From assembly GCA_963969495.1 (NCBI GenBank), contig OZ018329.1:146628502-146692501 (forward strand): a stretch of 64,000 nt of DNA. Reading direction: 5' to 3'. The notes under the pieces are model-generated. The model had not been told where the DNA came from. It ran no database searches and saw nothing but the letters and a program-made list of their open reading frames with translations. Each line of letters opens with the position of its first letter. Within the stretch, counting starts at the first letter, position 1. Both the position numbers and the translations under genes were made by a program. Shown in pieces: positions 11,866 through 25,510 of this stretch. Source of the DNA: Ceratothoa steindachneri (lineage: Eukaryota > Arthropoda > Malacostraca > Isopoda > Cymothoidae).

Positions 11866-13270
11866 TAGAATCTATATAAGCAATTTAGAGCATTACACCT
11901 GGCTAGAAAAGCACAAAATAAGAGGAATCGTCTTAAATTTAAACTGATTAAAAAGTTTAAGGCTAAGAAACTGGAATTAGATAACTTAAAACCCCGTTCC
12001 CGTTTAAAGGCTAGTTAGTGACTATACTTATACGATCTTCAGTTTTTAGAATCGATAGTTTGAACCTTTTACTTCTAAATAGGTGCCCTTGCTTCTAATG
12101 ATCCTAACACATCTTTGTTGCGAAGTTTCCATGAAAGTCAATAGGATAAATTTCTCTACAAGTTTCAACGTGAAATTTTCCACCCCTGTTTACTATAAGT
12201 CACCGCAGCGAGAAATGGACGATTGTGTGTGACCGAATCGTGAACACGTGTACCTCCACTGCTGCCAAATCTCCACAGATCAGCTTCTCTCCTTCTTTTC
12301 CACCCTGTTTCTTTGCCCTACTCTCTGTCTTTCGTTCTCTTTCTATTTCTATCAAAATTGGTGTATTTCCGAAATTATTTCCAAAATTATTTTGACATTT
12401 TTCCACACCACCATTGAGGTAAAAGTCTAGTGCATTTTATTTTATAGACGTTTCCCCAGTAGACTTAATCCTCTCTCTCATATTTAGTCCGATAATTCAT
12501 CTGAGCTTTCTGAAATGTGTATAATGAATGAATTCACATACATTTCAAATGCTTTGTCTTGCTCTGTGTCGTGTTCTTGAAGTTCTTCGGCATGTTTGAG
12601 AGCTTACCTCTAGTTTGGGCGTGACGGCACTCATAGCTTCTTTAACCAAAGTTTAGAGGTCAATCATTTTGAAGTTGTTCCTTTTGGCTATGTAGGACTT
12701 CACTTGACCCCAATTCAGCCCAATGGGGTTGTACTGGCAGTGGTACGGGTGTAACCTTACAACCCTGTAGCAATTGCATCTATTAAATACCTTTTGCTGT
12801 CCATACAGAAATTCTTTGCCAGCTCATATAGCTCTGCTTTTGACAAATCATCACTAACTGCAACTCCCTTATGCATCAGCCAGTTCTTGATGTCTGCTTT
12901 TCTCCATGGTGAGGTGCGAGCAGGTCAACGGAAGCGACCCGATAAAGTCAATGGTAACGGCAACATCGCACTGCCCCGCTGATATGCCACGGGTAATGGG
13001 GGAAACCTTTATACAAAAAACGCGCCTAGATTTTTACCTCAATGGTGGTGGGGAACAAAAATTAAAATCATTTCAGAAATACAATTTAGTTATTCCATTG
13101 AAGTTGATATCATCAAATTATGTATGGAAAAACGACAACACTCATAAAATTGAAAATTGAACTGTTTTTTTTATTGTATAGCTGATAATAAAAAACTTTG
13201 GTTAATTAAAACTGTTGCTTTGGAAGCTTCAAAAGGGTCGTTATTGATTAAAAAAAAATTTGCTTTTTAG
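11866..13270. other. Unassigned segment upstream of the protease gene
   Basis: Contains a 46-codon Lys/Arg-rich + frame ending at a TAG (11878-12018; FRALHLARKAQNKRNRLKFK then LIKKFKAKKLELDNLKPRSR), starting at the right edge of the Tc1/mariner insertion, without a start codon. No other coding signal is recognised. The stretch ends with a good splice acceptor (TTGCTTTTTAG, 13260-13270) just before the first coding exon of the protease, so an upstream untranslated exon of that gene may lie in or beyond this segment. Confidence 0.4.
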
Positions 13271-13293
13271 GCTCTCGCAGACGGCATCGGGCA

Positions 13294-13369
13294 ATGGATG
13301 GATTCTTTTGGAGATCTCGCCTTCTGCTAATTCTCATTTTTGCTGGTTCAATCTATGCAGCTGGTATAG
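13294..13369 (+). CDS. Protease exon 1: signal peptide
   Basis: Start ATG at 13294 follows a possible acceptor at 13270, so a leader exon is likely. Encodes 25 residues plus one base: a short N-region with Arg7 and Arg9 and a hydrophobic core. The donor is GTGAGG at 13370, phase 1. Confidence 0.85.
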
Positions 13370-16300
13370 GTGAGGAGATTTATTACTTGTCATCGATTTA
13401 TATCGAAGTATTGGGCGGTGCCTCAGTAGAAACCGACTTGACCATACGAATACACATCTGCCATTGGACGGTGCCTCGATCAGACCGACTTGAGGGTACG
13501 ACCAAACATCTACTCTTGGACGTTGCTTCAATTATAACCGATTTGACGTTACGACCACACATATGCGATTGAGGCTCCTAAATATTTTTAGATCTGGTCT
13601 AATTAATTTGCATAGTTACCTAAGAATTTAATTGATCACAAACTATTAGTTTAATAGACTTTGCTATTTATTTTTCAATGAATAATTAATGAAAATCGGG
13701 GCATTATTGGCATATTCTGGCGGAGCAATATGGCAGTAATCCAAAGTGGACACTATTTTAGCTGATACGGACCGAGAATCTCATCTCTCCTTACCCTTCT
13801 TTTGTTCCCCAATGAAGATAGCCCCCTCCCTAGGGGGGGGGCTATCAACTCTTTCAAAAGTGAAAAATGGAGTTGGTGTGTATCAATTCCAGAACAAGTT
13901 TGACTTTATGGGGTCCACGCCCTCCCACCCCCACCACAAACACATTACCAAAAGTGGGTATCGCGCTCGTTGCGCTGAAATAAAAGTTTGCGATGCTCGG
14001 TTTCAGAGAACAGAAACAAATAACCGGGTTTAGTCGTCTTTACAACAGGCAACTTAAAGTGTCTAACCTTAAGATAGGGAAAAAATAGAATGGCCCACTT
14101 TAAGAAGGGTCGGGTCAAGACCGGATGTCAAGTGACCTCATCTACGATCACTCAATGCTTGCATGCCATAGTTGGTCTAAAGAGTCCTGTTTGCATGATA
14201 TACTCGGTCGAAAGAGCCATTTACATGCCATATTCGGTCGAAGTGTCGTTTTATGACATATTTAGTCAAAAGAAGCCTATTTACATGCCAGAATAGGTGG
14301 AATAAGTCCTGTTTCTATATCATACTCGGTCGAATGAGTCTTGTTTAAATGCCATGCTCGGTCGAACGAGTCGTGTTTATATGCAATATTCGTCCGAATG
14401 AGGCCTGTTTACATGTCATACTTAGTAGAAAGAGTCGTGTTTAGATGCCATGCTTAGTGAAAAGAGTCGTGTTTATATGTCATACTCGGTCAAACGAGTC
14501 CTGTTTACATGCCTTATTCGGTGAAAGATATCCTGTGTGTATGCTATACTCGGTCGAACAAGTCCTCTTTGCATGTTATACTCAGTCGAACGATTCCTGT
14601 TTATATGCCATAATAGTTCAAAAGAGTCCAGTTTGCATGGCATACTGGGTCGAACGATTCCTGTTTACCTGCCATACTAAGCTGAACGAGCCGTTTACAT
14701 GCCATAGTCGGTCGAAAGAATCCTATTAACATGCCAGAATAGGGCGAACGAGTCCTGTTTGCATGACATACTCGGTCGAATGAGTCATGTTTGCATGCCA
14801 TACTATGTCGAAACAATCCTTTTTAAATACCATACTCGGCCCAACGAGTACTGCTTATATGCCATACTTGGCCGAATGAGTCCTGTTTGCATGTTATACT
14901 CGGTCGAATGAGTTCTTTACATGCCATATTTGGTCGACAGAGAAGTTTTCATGCCATATTCGACCGAACGAGTCCTGTTTAAATGCTATACTTGGTCGAA
15001 CGAGTCCTGTTTAAATGCTATACTTTGTCGAACGAGTCCCGTTTAAATGCTATACTTGGTCGAACGAGTCCCGTTTACATGCCTTAGTCGGTCAAACGAG
15101 TCCTGTTTGCATGCCATAATCGGTCTAACGAGTCCTGTTTGCATGCCATACCCCGTCGAACGAGTCCTTTTGGCAATCCATGCTCGCTTTAACGAGTCCT
15201 GTTTCCATTCCATACTCGGTCTAATCAGTCCTGTTTGTATGCCATATTTATTAGTATTCCAAACGCCATGAATTTAAAAATCTTTATATAAATTCCTTCT
15301 GAGCAGGAATTGCCATATAATGACTTTCCAAATGTTAATAGAATTTTATAATTTATTTCTCTTTCTCTTGTTTTAATCCCATTTTTATTTGTTTGTTTAG
15401 GGAGGATCCGTTTTCCCGGACAACCTTTGCCCGACCTGAACGAATTACATGATCATACCTTGGGTACGAGCGCTCCAAACGCGGATAGTGTGTGTACAAC
15501 CCCCGAAGGAGAGAAAGGTAGCTGGTTTGTTTGGTACTGTGTACACTATATAGCCTCACAATTATCATGATCAGCTGTAATAATAATAAATTACAGAGAC
15601 ACAATAGAGGAAAATAAAATCTTTTTTGAAATGTAATTTATACATCTTATGTGCGTGTGTCCGTCTGTGCATTTTTTAAATGTTGGGAAATGATTTTTTT
15701 CTTGCACACCAATTTTGAAAGTGTGAAATAAAACTATTTTTCGCACACTTTCTTAATTTTGTGAGCGAAGTGAACAAGCGCCGCAGGACTAGCAAACAAG
15801 GCCCGTTTGGCGGATTTTTGTTAATTTACAAACAAAAAATGTTTTGCTGTTAAAAATTTGTTCCCGTTTTCTCTGGTTTCTTTAGCAGGTATAACTCACC
15901 TAAATATTTATTTTAATTAATAATAAAAAAGGAAATCGGTACTTTTTCACATTCAAGATGGAATCAATGGGGTGAAATGCACAGAGAGCACAAGTACTAT
16001 AGAGTACAATCGTAAACCTATTTATGAGGCTTAGAATTAATAGGTTCTAAAATCCTAGCCTGGGTTGACTTTGTCTTAGTTTCGTCAAATATCTCCCGCC
16101 CCTCTTTGAGGGTTACGGGTGTTTTTATGTGAGTTTAGTGACTGTCATGGAAGATGTTTGATACCATTCAGGTCTTCCTTGATTTAATCCAAGTAAATCA
16201 AACAGGAAATGGCACCAATGGAAGATGGCTGCGGGAAAATAAAGTGTGTGTGCTGCGCTCCAAAATACCCCTCTAATCACTCGCAAAATCAATTCTCATC

Positions 16301-19119
16301 TTTTCTTCTTTTTTTTTTTGGGGGGGGGGTGATTCTTAGGAGGGGGGGTCCGTTTGAACTTAAATGCATGGGGGACCTGAGAAAAAAGGGGTTGTAAATC
16401 GAGATATCTTCTTCGAGCAGGTCGATGCCTTCCCTTGAAGGAATGTCCGGAACTCCTCAGTGCCATCGAAGAGAAGGAGAGACTTCGCGATCAAGACAAG
16501 GTCAACTTCCTGAAAGCGAGAGTATGTGGGTAGGTTGAACAGGATTCCTCACTTATAAAACCTTCTCTCCATGCAAACCATTAAGCCAGAACAGTAGCAA
16601 GAACAAATGGGATGCTGCAAAAACAGCAAACATCACTATAAAGAGCAGTGGTAGGGAAAAATGTTTTCGAGGTAACAAGTAATTATCCGATCGAGAAACC
16701 CGGGGCAAAATGTTCGCAAAATATGATGCGGCTCCAAATATACGACCCATTAGCACTACGAAGGTGGAAGTTAGAATTCTATTTAAGTCCATTTGTTTTG
16801 CAAGCAGCGTTATAAAATGGAATTCGCTGGAGTAAATCACCATCCTTGGTCTCTTTTCATTGTCACATATTTCTTTGTTAGATTACATGTCGTACGTAAT
16901 TTGTAGCTCACACACTCTTAGATACGCACATAAACTTGAGGGCTTAAAAGGGACAAGGTTTATTCAAAGCAATCATTGTACTCTAGCGTCTTGTTTCCTT
17001 CGTTCGATTCACCTTTTTCTTTTCTTTGCACTGAAAGAGGAAATAAAATTCATAAGGATTTTTGCCATGGACCTTCACAATTGATAAGGATTTTTGCCAT
17101 GGAACTTCACAATTAATAAGGAATTTACTATGGACCTTCACAATTGATAAGGAATTTACCATGTTTTTCACAATTAATAAGGATTTTTGCCGTGGACCTT
17201 GGCAATTGATAAGGAATTTACCATGGACCTTCACAATTGATAAGAAATTTACCATGGACCTTCAAAATTGCTAAGAATTTTTGTCATGGACCTTCACAAT
17301 TGCTAAGGATTTTGCCATGGACCTTCACAATTTATAAGGAATTCACCATGGACCTTGACAATTGATAAGGAATTTACCATGGACCTTCACAATTGATAAG
17401 GATTTTTGCCATGGACCTTCACAATTGATAAGGAATTTACCATTGACCTTAACAATTGATAAGGATTTTTGCCATGGACCTTCACAATTGATAAGGAATT
17501 TACCATGGACATTCACAATTGATAAGGAATTAACCATGGACCTTCACAATTGATAAGGATTTTTGCCATGTACCTTCACAATTGCTAAGGATTTTTGCCA
17601 TGGACCTTCACAATTGATAAGGATTTCTTGACATGGTCCTTCCCAATTGATAAGGATTTTTGCCATAAACCTTCACAATTGATAAGGATTTTTTGACATG
17701 GACCTTCACAATTGATAAGAATTTTTGACATGGACCTTCACAATTGATAAGGATTTTTTGACATAGTCCTTCACAATTGATAAGGATTTTTGCCGTGGAC
17801 CTTCACAATTCATTAGGATTTTTGCTATGGACCTTCACAATTGATAAGGATTTTTGCCATGGACCTTCACAATTGAGAAGGATTTTTGACATGGACCTTC
17901 ACAATTGATAAGGAATTTACCATGGACCTTCACAATTGATAAGGAATTTACCATGGACCTTCACAATTGATAAGGATTTTTGCCATGGACCTTCACAATT
18001 GATAAGGAATTTACCATGGACCTTGACAATTGATAAGGAATTTACCATGGACCTTCACAATTGATAAGGATTTCTTGACATGGTCCTTCACAATTGATAA
18101 AGATTTTTGCCATGGACCTTCACAATTGATAAGGATTATTTGACATGGTCCTTCAAAATTGATAAGGATTTTTGCCATGGACCTTCACAATTGCTAAGGA
18201 TTTTTTGCCATGGACCTTAACAATTGCTAAGGATTTTTGCCATGGTCCTTCACAATTGATAAGGATTTTTGCCGTGGACCTTCACAATTGATAAGGATTT
18301 TTGCCATGGACCTTCACAATTGAGAAGGATTTTTGACATGGACCTTCACAATTGATGAGGATTTTTGCCATGGACCTTCACAATTGATAAGGATTTTTAC
18401 ATGGACCTTTACAATTGATAAGGATTTTTGACATGGACCTTCACAGAGCGTCCAAATTAATGACATAATACGCCATTTGATACAACAATTCAAAATGAGA
18501 AATTTAAATCGCCCTGTCTCATTCTCCCAGGTTTAAAGGCTTGACCGCGCAACTGTGCTGTTCCATAACACCCGCTCCGTCATCTTTTGTTATGGTTGAA
18601 CCCAAACCAGCAGCGGCAATTTTGCCCAGCATCGATGAGTGTGGATTCACCGTTCGTCGAAAAGTGAAGATGGGAAGAGAATTTTCCGTGAGTAAACAGG
18701 ATATTTTAAATTACAAAAAAAAAATAATTGGTCTAACCAACAAGGGAATTTTGCTCAGAAAAATTAAAGAGAGAGTGGTGGGGGCGATAAGAGATGCAAA
18801 GACAAGATTGATAAATAGGAAAACAGGGATAAGCTAATAAACTACATCATACATAGATCGCAAAAGAGTTTCTCATCTACTTTTAATTGTCGGAACTTGT
18901 TCGCACAAAGATAACAGAACTTGAAACTACGAACTTGATGCCTTGGGCACTAATTTGGTGTTTTGGGTATGGTATTTATTTCCGTGGAAAAATGTCACTT
19001 AGGCGCAGGATTCGAATCAGGAGTCGCTGCCTTAAATCGAAACCATTCGTCTATGGAAAACTTCATACCCAAACTAGTTCCGTTTCAATAAACTTTGTAC
19101 TCAAAAAGTGGTTTTATTG

Positions 19120-19212
<93 letters not shown>

Positions 19213-19307
19213 GAAAAAGCTCACAAAGTGCACGTGAGTCAAAGTTATGCAGATACACCCACAAAGGAAAAGTGAAAAAACGATTCCGAGCGCTTTCGTC
19301 TTTTTTT

Positions 19308-19347
<40 letters not shown>

Positions 19348-20276
19348 GGTAAAATTCCATGTTGTATGCAGGTTCTATTGAAGTCCACAGCTGTGTCAGC
19401 GTTACTAATTTTAAGTTGCATCATGAAGAACAGCTCTCTCCCTCCGACGAGCGAACTCCAGGAGACTAATGTCGTGTACGAATATTCATGCAAAGTCGGT
19501 GATTGCGAACACCGCAATTCAAAGTACATCGGCGTGACCTCCACAACCCTGTCAAGGCGACTGACAGCTCACCTTCAAGTTGGCGCAATTGAAGTAGTGT
19601 GGAAGATTAAAAGGAGACCAAGGTTGTCGGCGGACCTACAGCTTTACGTGGAATCCGAACCACAGTGTATACTATATCCTGTCTATTCGTTTAATCCCTA
19701 GTACCCCTGTCCCACGTATGCTGTGTTAAGCTCAGTGTGAAGGATAGAAGAAAATGTAGATGGAAAAGAAGGAAGTAGAAGATGTGCAGTTGAATGCAAA
19801 GTATACGTGGAGGTCACGCTAATATCTGGTATTTAGAAATGTTATAGTTTAGAATTCAAATGAATAGAAATAGTTGCCTAAGTAACAGGTTTATCCTTTA
19901 TGTTCGTTTTATGTCATGTTTTTAAATCTGTGTTATTGTTGCTGTGATGTGGCATTCAAACCGTTGTTTTAGTTGTTTTCCTTCACTGGTATAAAGTTTT
20001 CTCCTTTCTATTTTATTATAATTATTTCTTGTTTATCCTTTTATGTTTATTTTTATTATTTCTAGCTTTTTCGTACTTTGTTTACTTACTCCCTCTATTT
20101 GTTCTCATCATGTGAACACTTCGTCCTCACAATCTGAGCCTTCCAATTTTATATGTTTCCTGTAGCGCTTCGTTTCCCCTTAAAAATTTCCCGGACCATG
20201 ATTAGCCAATTTTTGTAATACATATTAAGAAAATACAATTTAAAACGCTGCTACAGCTGTGGACTTCAATAGAACC

Positions 20277-20369
<93 letters not shown>

Positions 20370-23300
20370 TTTCTCCCATTGCTCATATGTTCTCTCTATC
20401 TCTCTATCACTTTCTTTACGAAAGAGGGCTCTTATAATCTTTTTCGTTATTTTTCTTTTCTGTTTCCCTCTCCCAAACCAAACATTTTGAGTTAAATATA
20501 TTTTACTAATCCTGATTCTCTTTTGTAATCTTTCGATCATTTTCACTGTACTGAAAATTCTCTTTCGTTCGCTAACGCCTTTTTTTAGAAATCAAAAATA
20601 TAATTCCATCCTAGATTCAATTTTTGTTTTCTATTTTCCTTTCACACTCACTAGTTAATACACCTCTTTTACTCCTCTTGATATTTTAATCAATCCGCTT
20701 TGATGCAAAGGTCCATTCCACCTTCGCTATTTTCATTTGTAATTTTTATTCTATTATTTCTTTCTTTCAAATATTTTGTCGTTGGGAGCAATTCCTGCAG
20801 ACGTATCTTCGACCGTTTAAATTCTCTCTCTCCTGTGATGATACAGTTGGTGGGTGAGGTCAAGATTACCCTAAAACTTGGCTGTTCTTATAGCGTATTT
20901 AGCCATTGACTTGATCGATAAGTAATTTAGGATGATATTTTAAAACACATTTTATTATAATTTATTATAGTTTGAGTCTTTTTACACCTTACTGGTCAAG
21001 AGAAACATTCGTCATGAAAAGTCATGTCGAAAATTCTGTTAGGAATGAAATTTCGCATGAATACATCCTGTCACGTATTTACATGTTGCGTTGGGTTGTC
21101 ATCTCGTATTTATGTTTATTTATGAGGAGTTTTTGCCTCTTAATTGATCCAATAAATTTTTAATTACCCCCATTTGCAATATGTCCATTTTTACATGTTT
21201 ATTCTCATTTCTCTATCATAAACTATTGTTTTATTCTAGACTGAAACCGAGCAAAAACAGTAAGAAAGATGTCTATATATTTTATTACTTTCTCTTAACA
21301 GCACGGTTCCCATCCTTGGTTGGCTGGCATAGGTTACCCTGGAAATCGCGCAATATTCAAGGTAACATGCGGTGGGACTTTGATCACCAGGAAACATGTA
21401 CTGAGCGCAGCTCATTGTTTCTATAAAGACCCGAGGCATCGCCCGACACCAAACAAGTAAGTCGAATGAGATCTAAAGTCCCTATGAACATGACCATTTA
21501 TAAGGCGCCCTCTTAAATTGAGACTACCCATATGTGGGTAGAAAGTATTTTGAAAATGGTTATCTCCTCTTGGTATTGCCAGCTCTCGCTTTAGAGGCCC
21601 AAGGTAGAAGTGAAACTGAACGCTGGACTTACTACAAATACTAGTCGCCTCCATTTGTGAGGTATCGCACTTAAGGTGTTAAGACGAATGGGTGAATAGG
21701 CGAATAAAAGGGGAGGGGTCAAGCGAATAGATGCAAATAGAAGATAATGAAAAGAAAAAAGTTAAGAGGTCTTTATTTCAGATCTGAAAATTGCTTTTGG
21801 AAATGTGTGGTAAAAGGAAGGAATCGGCATGAAGATAAATCTAAGAAGCACTGTAATAAAGTAGCTACTGGATACCTCAAGAGGAGAAACTGAAAACTGG
21901 TCAAACTGGCATTTAATCAGCGGGTAGAAAACACATGGATGTAGAGAAAGAAGGAAAAGCGACTGGAAAGAAATAACGAGAATAGTGCAAATGATCCAAG
22001 CTGAAAAAATTGAAAAATCTCGCCAATCTTGAATAGCTAGGACTAAAAAATTGCATGCATCGCATCCACGACCGGAACCAACCATAACCAATCTACACAA
22101 AGAAAAGAGAGTCTAAATTGGCGAATTGGTTCCTTTGCGTTGACCTTAAGAGGAAAGAAAAGGGTATGAAGGATATTTATACCAATGCTATGAACTCTAA
22201 ATTCGCAAATAGATCATCAAAATTGAGAAACTGAGAATACATTTGTACATACAAATATTAAGAACAATTTTATCCCGCCCTTTCCTCCCCTACATGGTTT
22301 TTATTGCGATCCAAATTGTGAGGGCGGAATTAATCACGCCACGCTATGATTAGATAAAGTAAAGCACATTTGCACAAATACTTCCTCATAATAAAAAAAA
22401 TGATAGTCCAGGAGAGTCTCAATTATCGCGCTTCACCGAGATTGACGAGAATTAATAACTTCACATCGAGATGGAAATTGGCATTCCTGTATTTATAATC
22501 TCTGCCACAAAAGACCGAGATAACATTACCAGGTTCCCTGTTGGGGCGCAGCCACACTACATGAACAGTATTTGATATGATAGAATAAGTGAGGAAGTGT
22601 GTAGTAGATAAAATAGAGATGAAAAAAAAGTTAATTTTGCCTTGGTGAAAAGGGCATCTCTTGCTTTCTTCTTTTTTATTATTTTATTCCCTTCAGCGCC
22701 ACTAATGGTGCACACAGGTAGCTGAGTTAGTCGCGTTGGCATCCATTTGTTGTCTTTTTTCTTTTTATTAAGTTTGTATATATATATTTTTTTTTCTCTC
22801 TCTCTTTTTGTTATTTTTGTTGTCGTTTCTTAGTGAGCTTTTGTCTCTTTTTATTAGATTGATTTTGGTTCTTTGTTTTTTCTCAGAACAGGGATATCAT
22901 GTATTTTTATCATGGTTCACTGCAAATTATAAGCAAAGGGACCGTGTGAACTACTAGCAAACAAAACAAAGAAATAAGACAAAGTCAATCAGTAATGTCA
23001 CATTTTTTCAAAATGTTTAGAATAGAAGTTAATTAGGGTACAATTATTTATAGGTTTTGTAACTCCTCGAATAGGTTTGAGTGACTTCCGCTAGCTTTGC
23101 TGTTCTGTGTTCGCAGGGAATAATGTATCATACAGTTGCGTGCATATTTATTGCCAACACATCTCAAATTTTGTAATTTATGAATTTTTATACGCTACTG
23201 ATTCGAAATGTAAATATTTATATTATATTTAATTATATTAGCCTAAACGCAATATATTATAATGTATAAATGATAATAAAACAAATTATTAACATTAAAC

Positions 23301-25449
23301 ATTGTGTTTATTAGAAAAACACAAGAAGCAAAAGTATTAGCAACGTTTACATAATACTGATTTAACAAATAAAATTATTAAAATTAGTGGTAAGGAATGT
23401 TCGAGATTGACTGCTGGAATATTCTAGACTAATCTAGGACAGAAGGTTACTTGCACGCCTAACTTTTTGGGGTATTCTTTATGGTATTAGACACGGCTGA
23501 AGAATCATCTCTACAATAATCTTGAAATAGCAACATTGTGAAGACATCCGAACACAAAAGATATAGGAAGCATATAATTGAGCGGAAACCACCAAGGAAA
23601 TGGATATAGAAAAATTTCGGCAAGTTTGAATATCCCAATTTCATCTGTAAGGAATATTATTGTAAAACTTAGGGCTGATTGGACTAATGTTAATCGTGTG
23701 CGAAAAGGGCGACCAAGAAAATTAACTGACAGAAATGTGAGTTCGTGTGTTCGAATTGTCAACAAGATTCCAAAAGTTACTTCCAAGGAATTAAAAGCAA
23801 ATCTGGCCTGCAGTGGAACAATCGTGGACGTGTCAACCGTGAGGGTCTCCATGGACGTGTACCAAGGAACAAACCACTGTTGAAGACGGTTAACAAATAG
23901 GGACGTTTGGAGTTTGCCAGAGAACATCTTGATGACACTGAAGCAGAACTTAGTAAAATATTATGGTCAGACGAGACTAAGCTCGAGCTGTTTGGCATAA
24001 ACGACCACCGTTACGCTTAGAGAAAACCTGGAGAAGCTCTGCAGGAAAAACACATCTTACCTACTGTGAAACATGGAGGAGGTGGTTCCATCATGTTGTG
24101 AGGGTGTTTTTCTGCTGCAGGTACTGGTTCAATTTGCGTGATAGAAGGTACTATGAACTTCGAGGGATATCAGCGAATTTCGGATGAAGATGTGAAACAA
24201 TCAGCGAGGAAGTTTAGTTTTGGCAGAGGGTTCGTCTTCCAACAGGATAATGACCCCAAGCAAACCTACCTAACCTAACCTAACTAATTTAACTTGCATA
24301 ACCCACTTAACATAACCTCTCTAACCTCACCTACTTATCATAGCTAACCTTACCTAACCTACCAAACATACCTAACCTAACTTACCTAAGGTATGTATAT
24401 AAATACTTATGCGTCATAAACTAAGCCTGTACACAATAAAGAAGGCCGTTGTCTTAGAAAGCAGGCAAAATTACATAGGACAACACCTATTTTGAATAAA
24501 ACTTGAGTGGTAACTAAACCACACTTTTACAATTGCTATCTCTTGCGGTCGGTTGCGATTAACTGTTTTCCAATTAACATTAACTTCTCGGTTTATTTCT
24601 TTAATTAATTTATTTCATTCAATTATGCATAAATTTGTTAAATAACCCCTAATCTCTCCGAAATATTTACATTCCTTTAAAACCACGATCGATTACCTCG
24701 TTAGTGTATACCTAAATATGGTTCTGAATAGCTTGCTCATATTTCTATTTCGATCCTTGCTAATCTAGCTATTTTATTTAATTAGTTTATCTACTGTCTG
24801 AGCTTGAATTAATCGATCCTCATTGGATTACGTAGTTTCCTCTTTTTTTTTCTTAGTAGTAAAAATGAACCAGCAAACAATAAGATACGTTGAGACAGGT
24901 CAAGTTATTTACACGGATGGCTGCGGTCTTTTTGGTACACCTCAAAAGCCACGAACGGGCTTCACTATTTAGTTAGCCTAGAGTTTTAAATAAAACCAGG
25001 CAATGGCTTCGCCACTTTTCCCAACGGGGGAGCTTGCGCTTCGCTATTAAGATTAAAATTTAAAATCTAAAAAAAAGCAGCCATGGTTAAATTTTTATAA
25101 ATTTTCTGAACTTCGCCAATTATAATAATTATAAAAAGGAATTCTAAACTAAATTTTCCCCCTTTCAAAATATCATGTTGCTAAAATATAGTTATAGAAG
25201 AAGATATATAAAAATCAATTTTCTGAACTTCACCATTTGTAATTCTTTGGTGTAAAAAAAAAATCACAAAATTTCGATACTTACATTTATTTCTGAACTT
25301 CACCATTTTGTTTTTTGATATTATAAAAGAATTATTAGAAATAACTTTGATAAAAAAACATAAGTCATAACCAAACTAAGATGAAATTATTATTCAAATA
25401 TTCAAAAAAATCCACTTCTTAAATTATAGAGTTAGTGATGATGATGATG

Positions 25450-25510
<61 letters not shown>

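Noticed and set aside
14445..15271. Cys/His/Val-rich frames in the intron 1 minisatellite
   Set aside because: Periodic artefacts of a ~32-bp repeat with variable indels.
16983..17553. Frames with repeated FTIDKDF or LINCEGPWQKS motifs
   Set aside because: Translation of the intron 3 minisatellite; open on both strands and lying between two confirmed protease exons.
20780..20870. Candidate extra protease exon after CCTGCAG near 20800
   Set aside because: In the required phase it meets a stop within about six codons, and exons 4 and 5 already join in phase with a complete domain.
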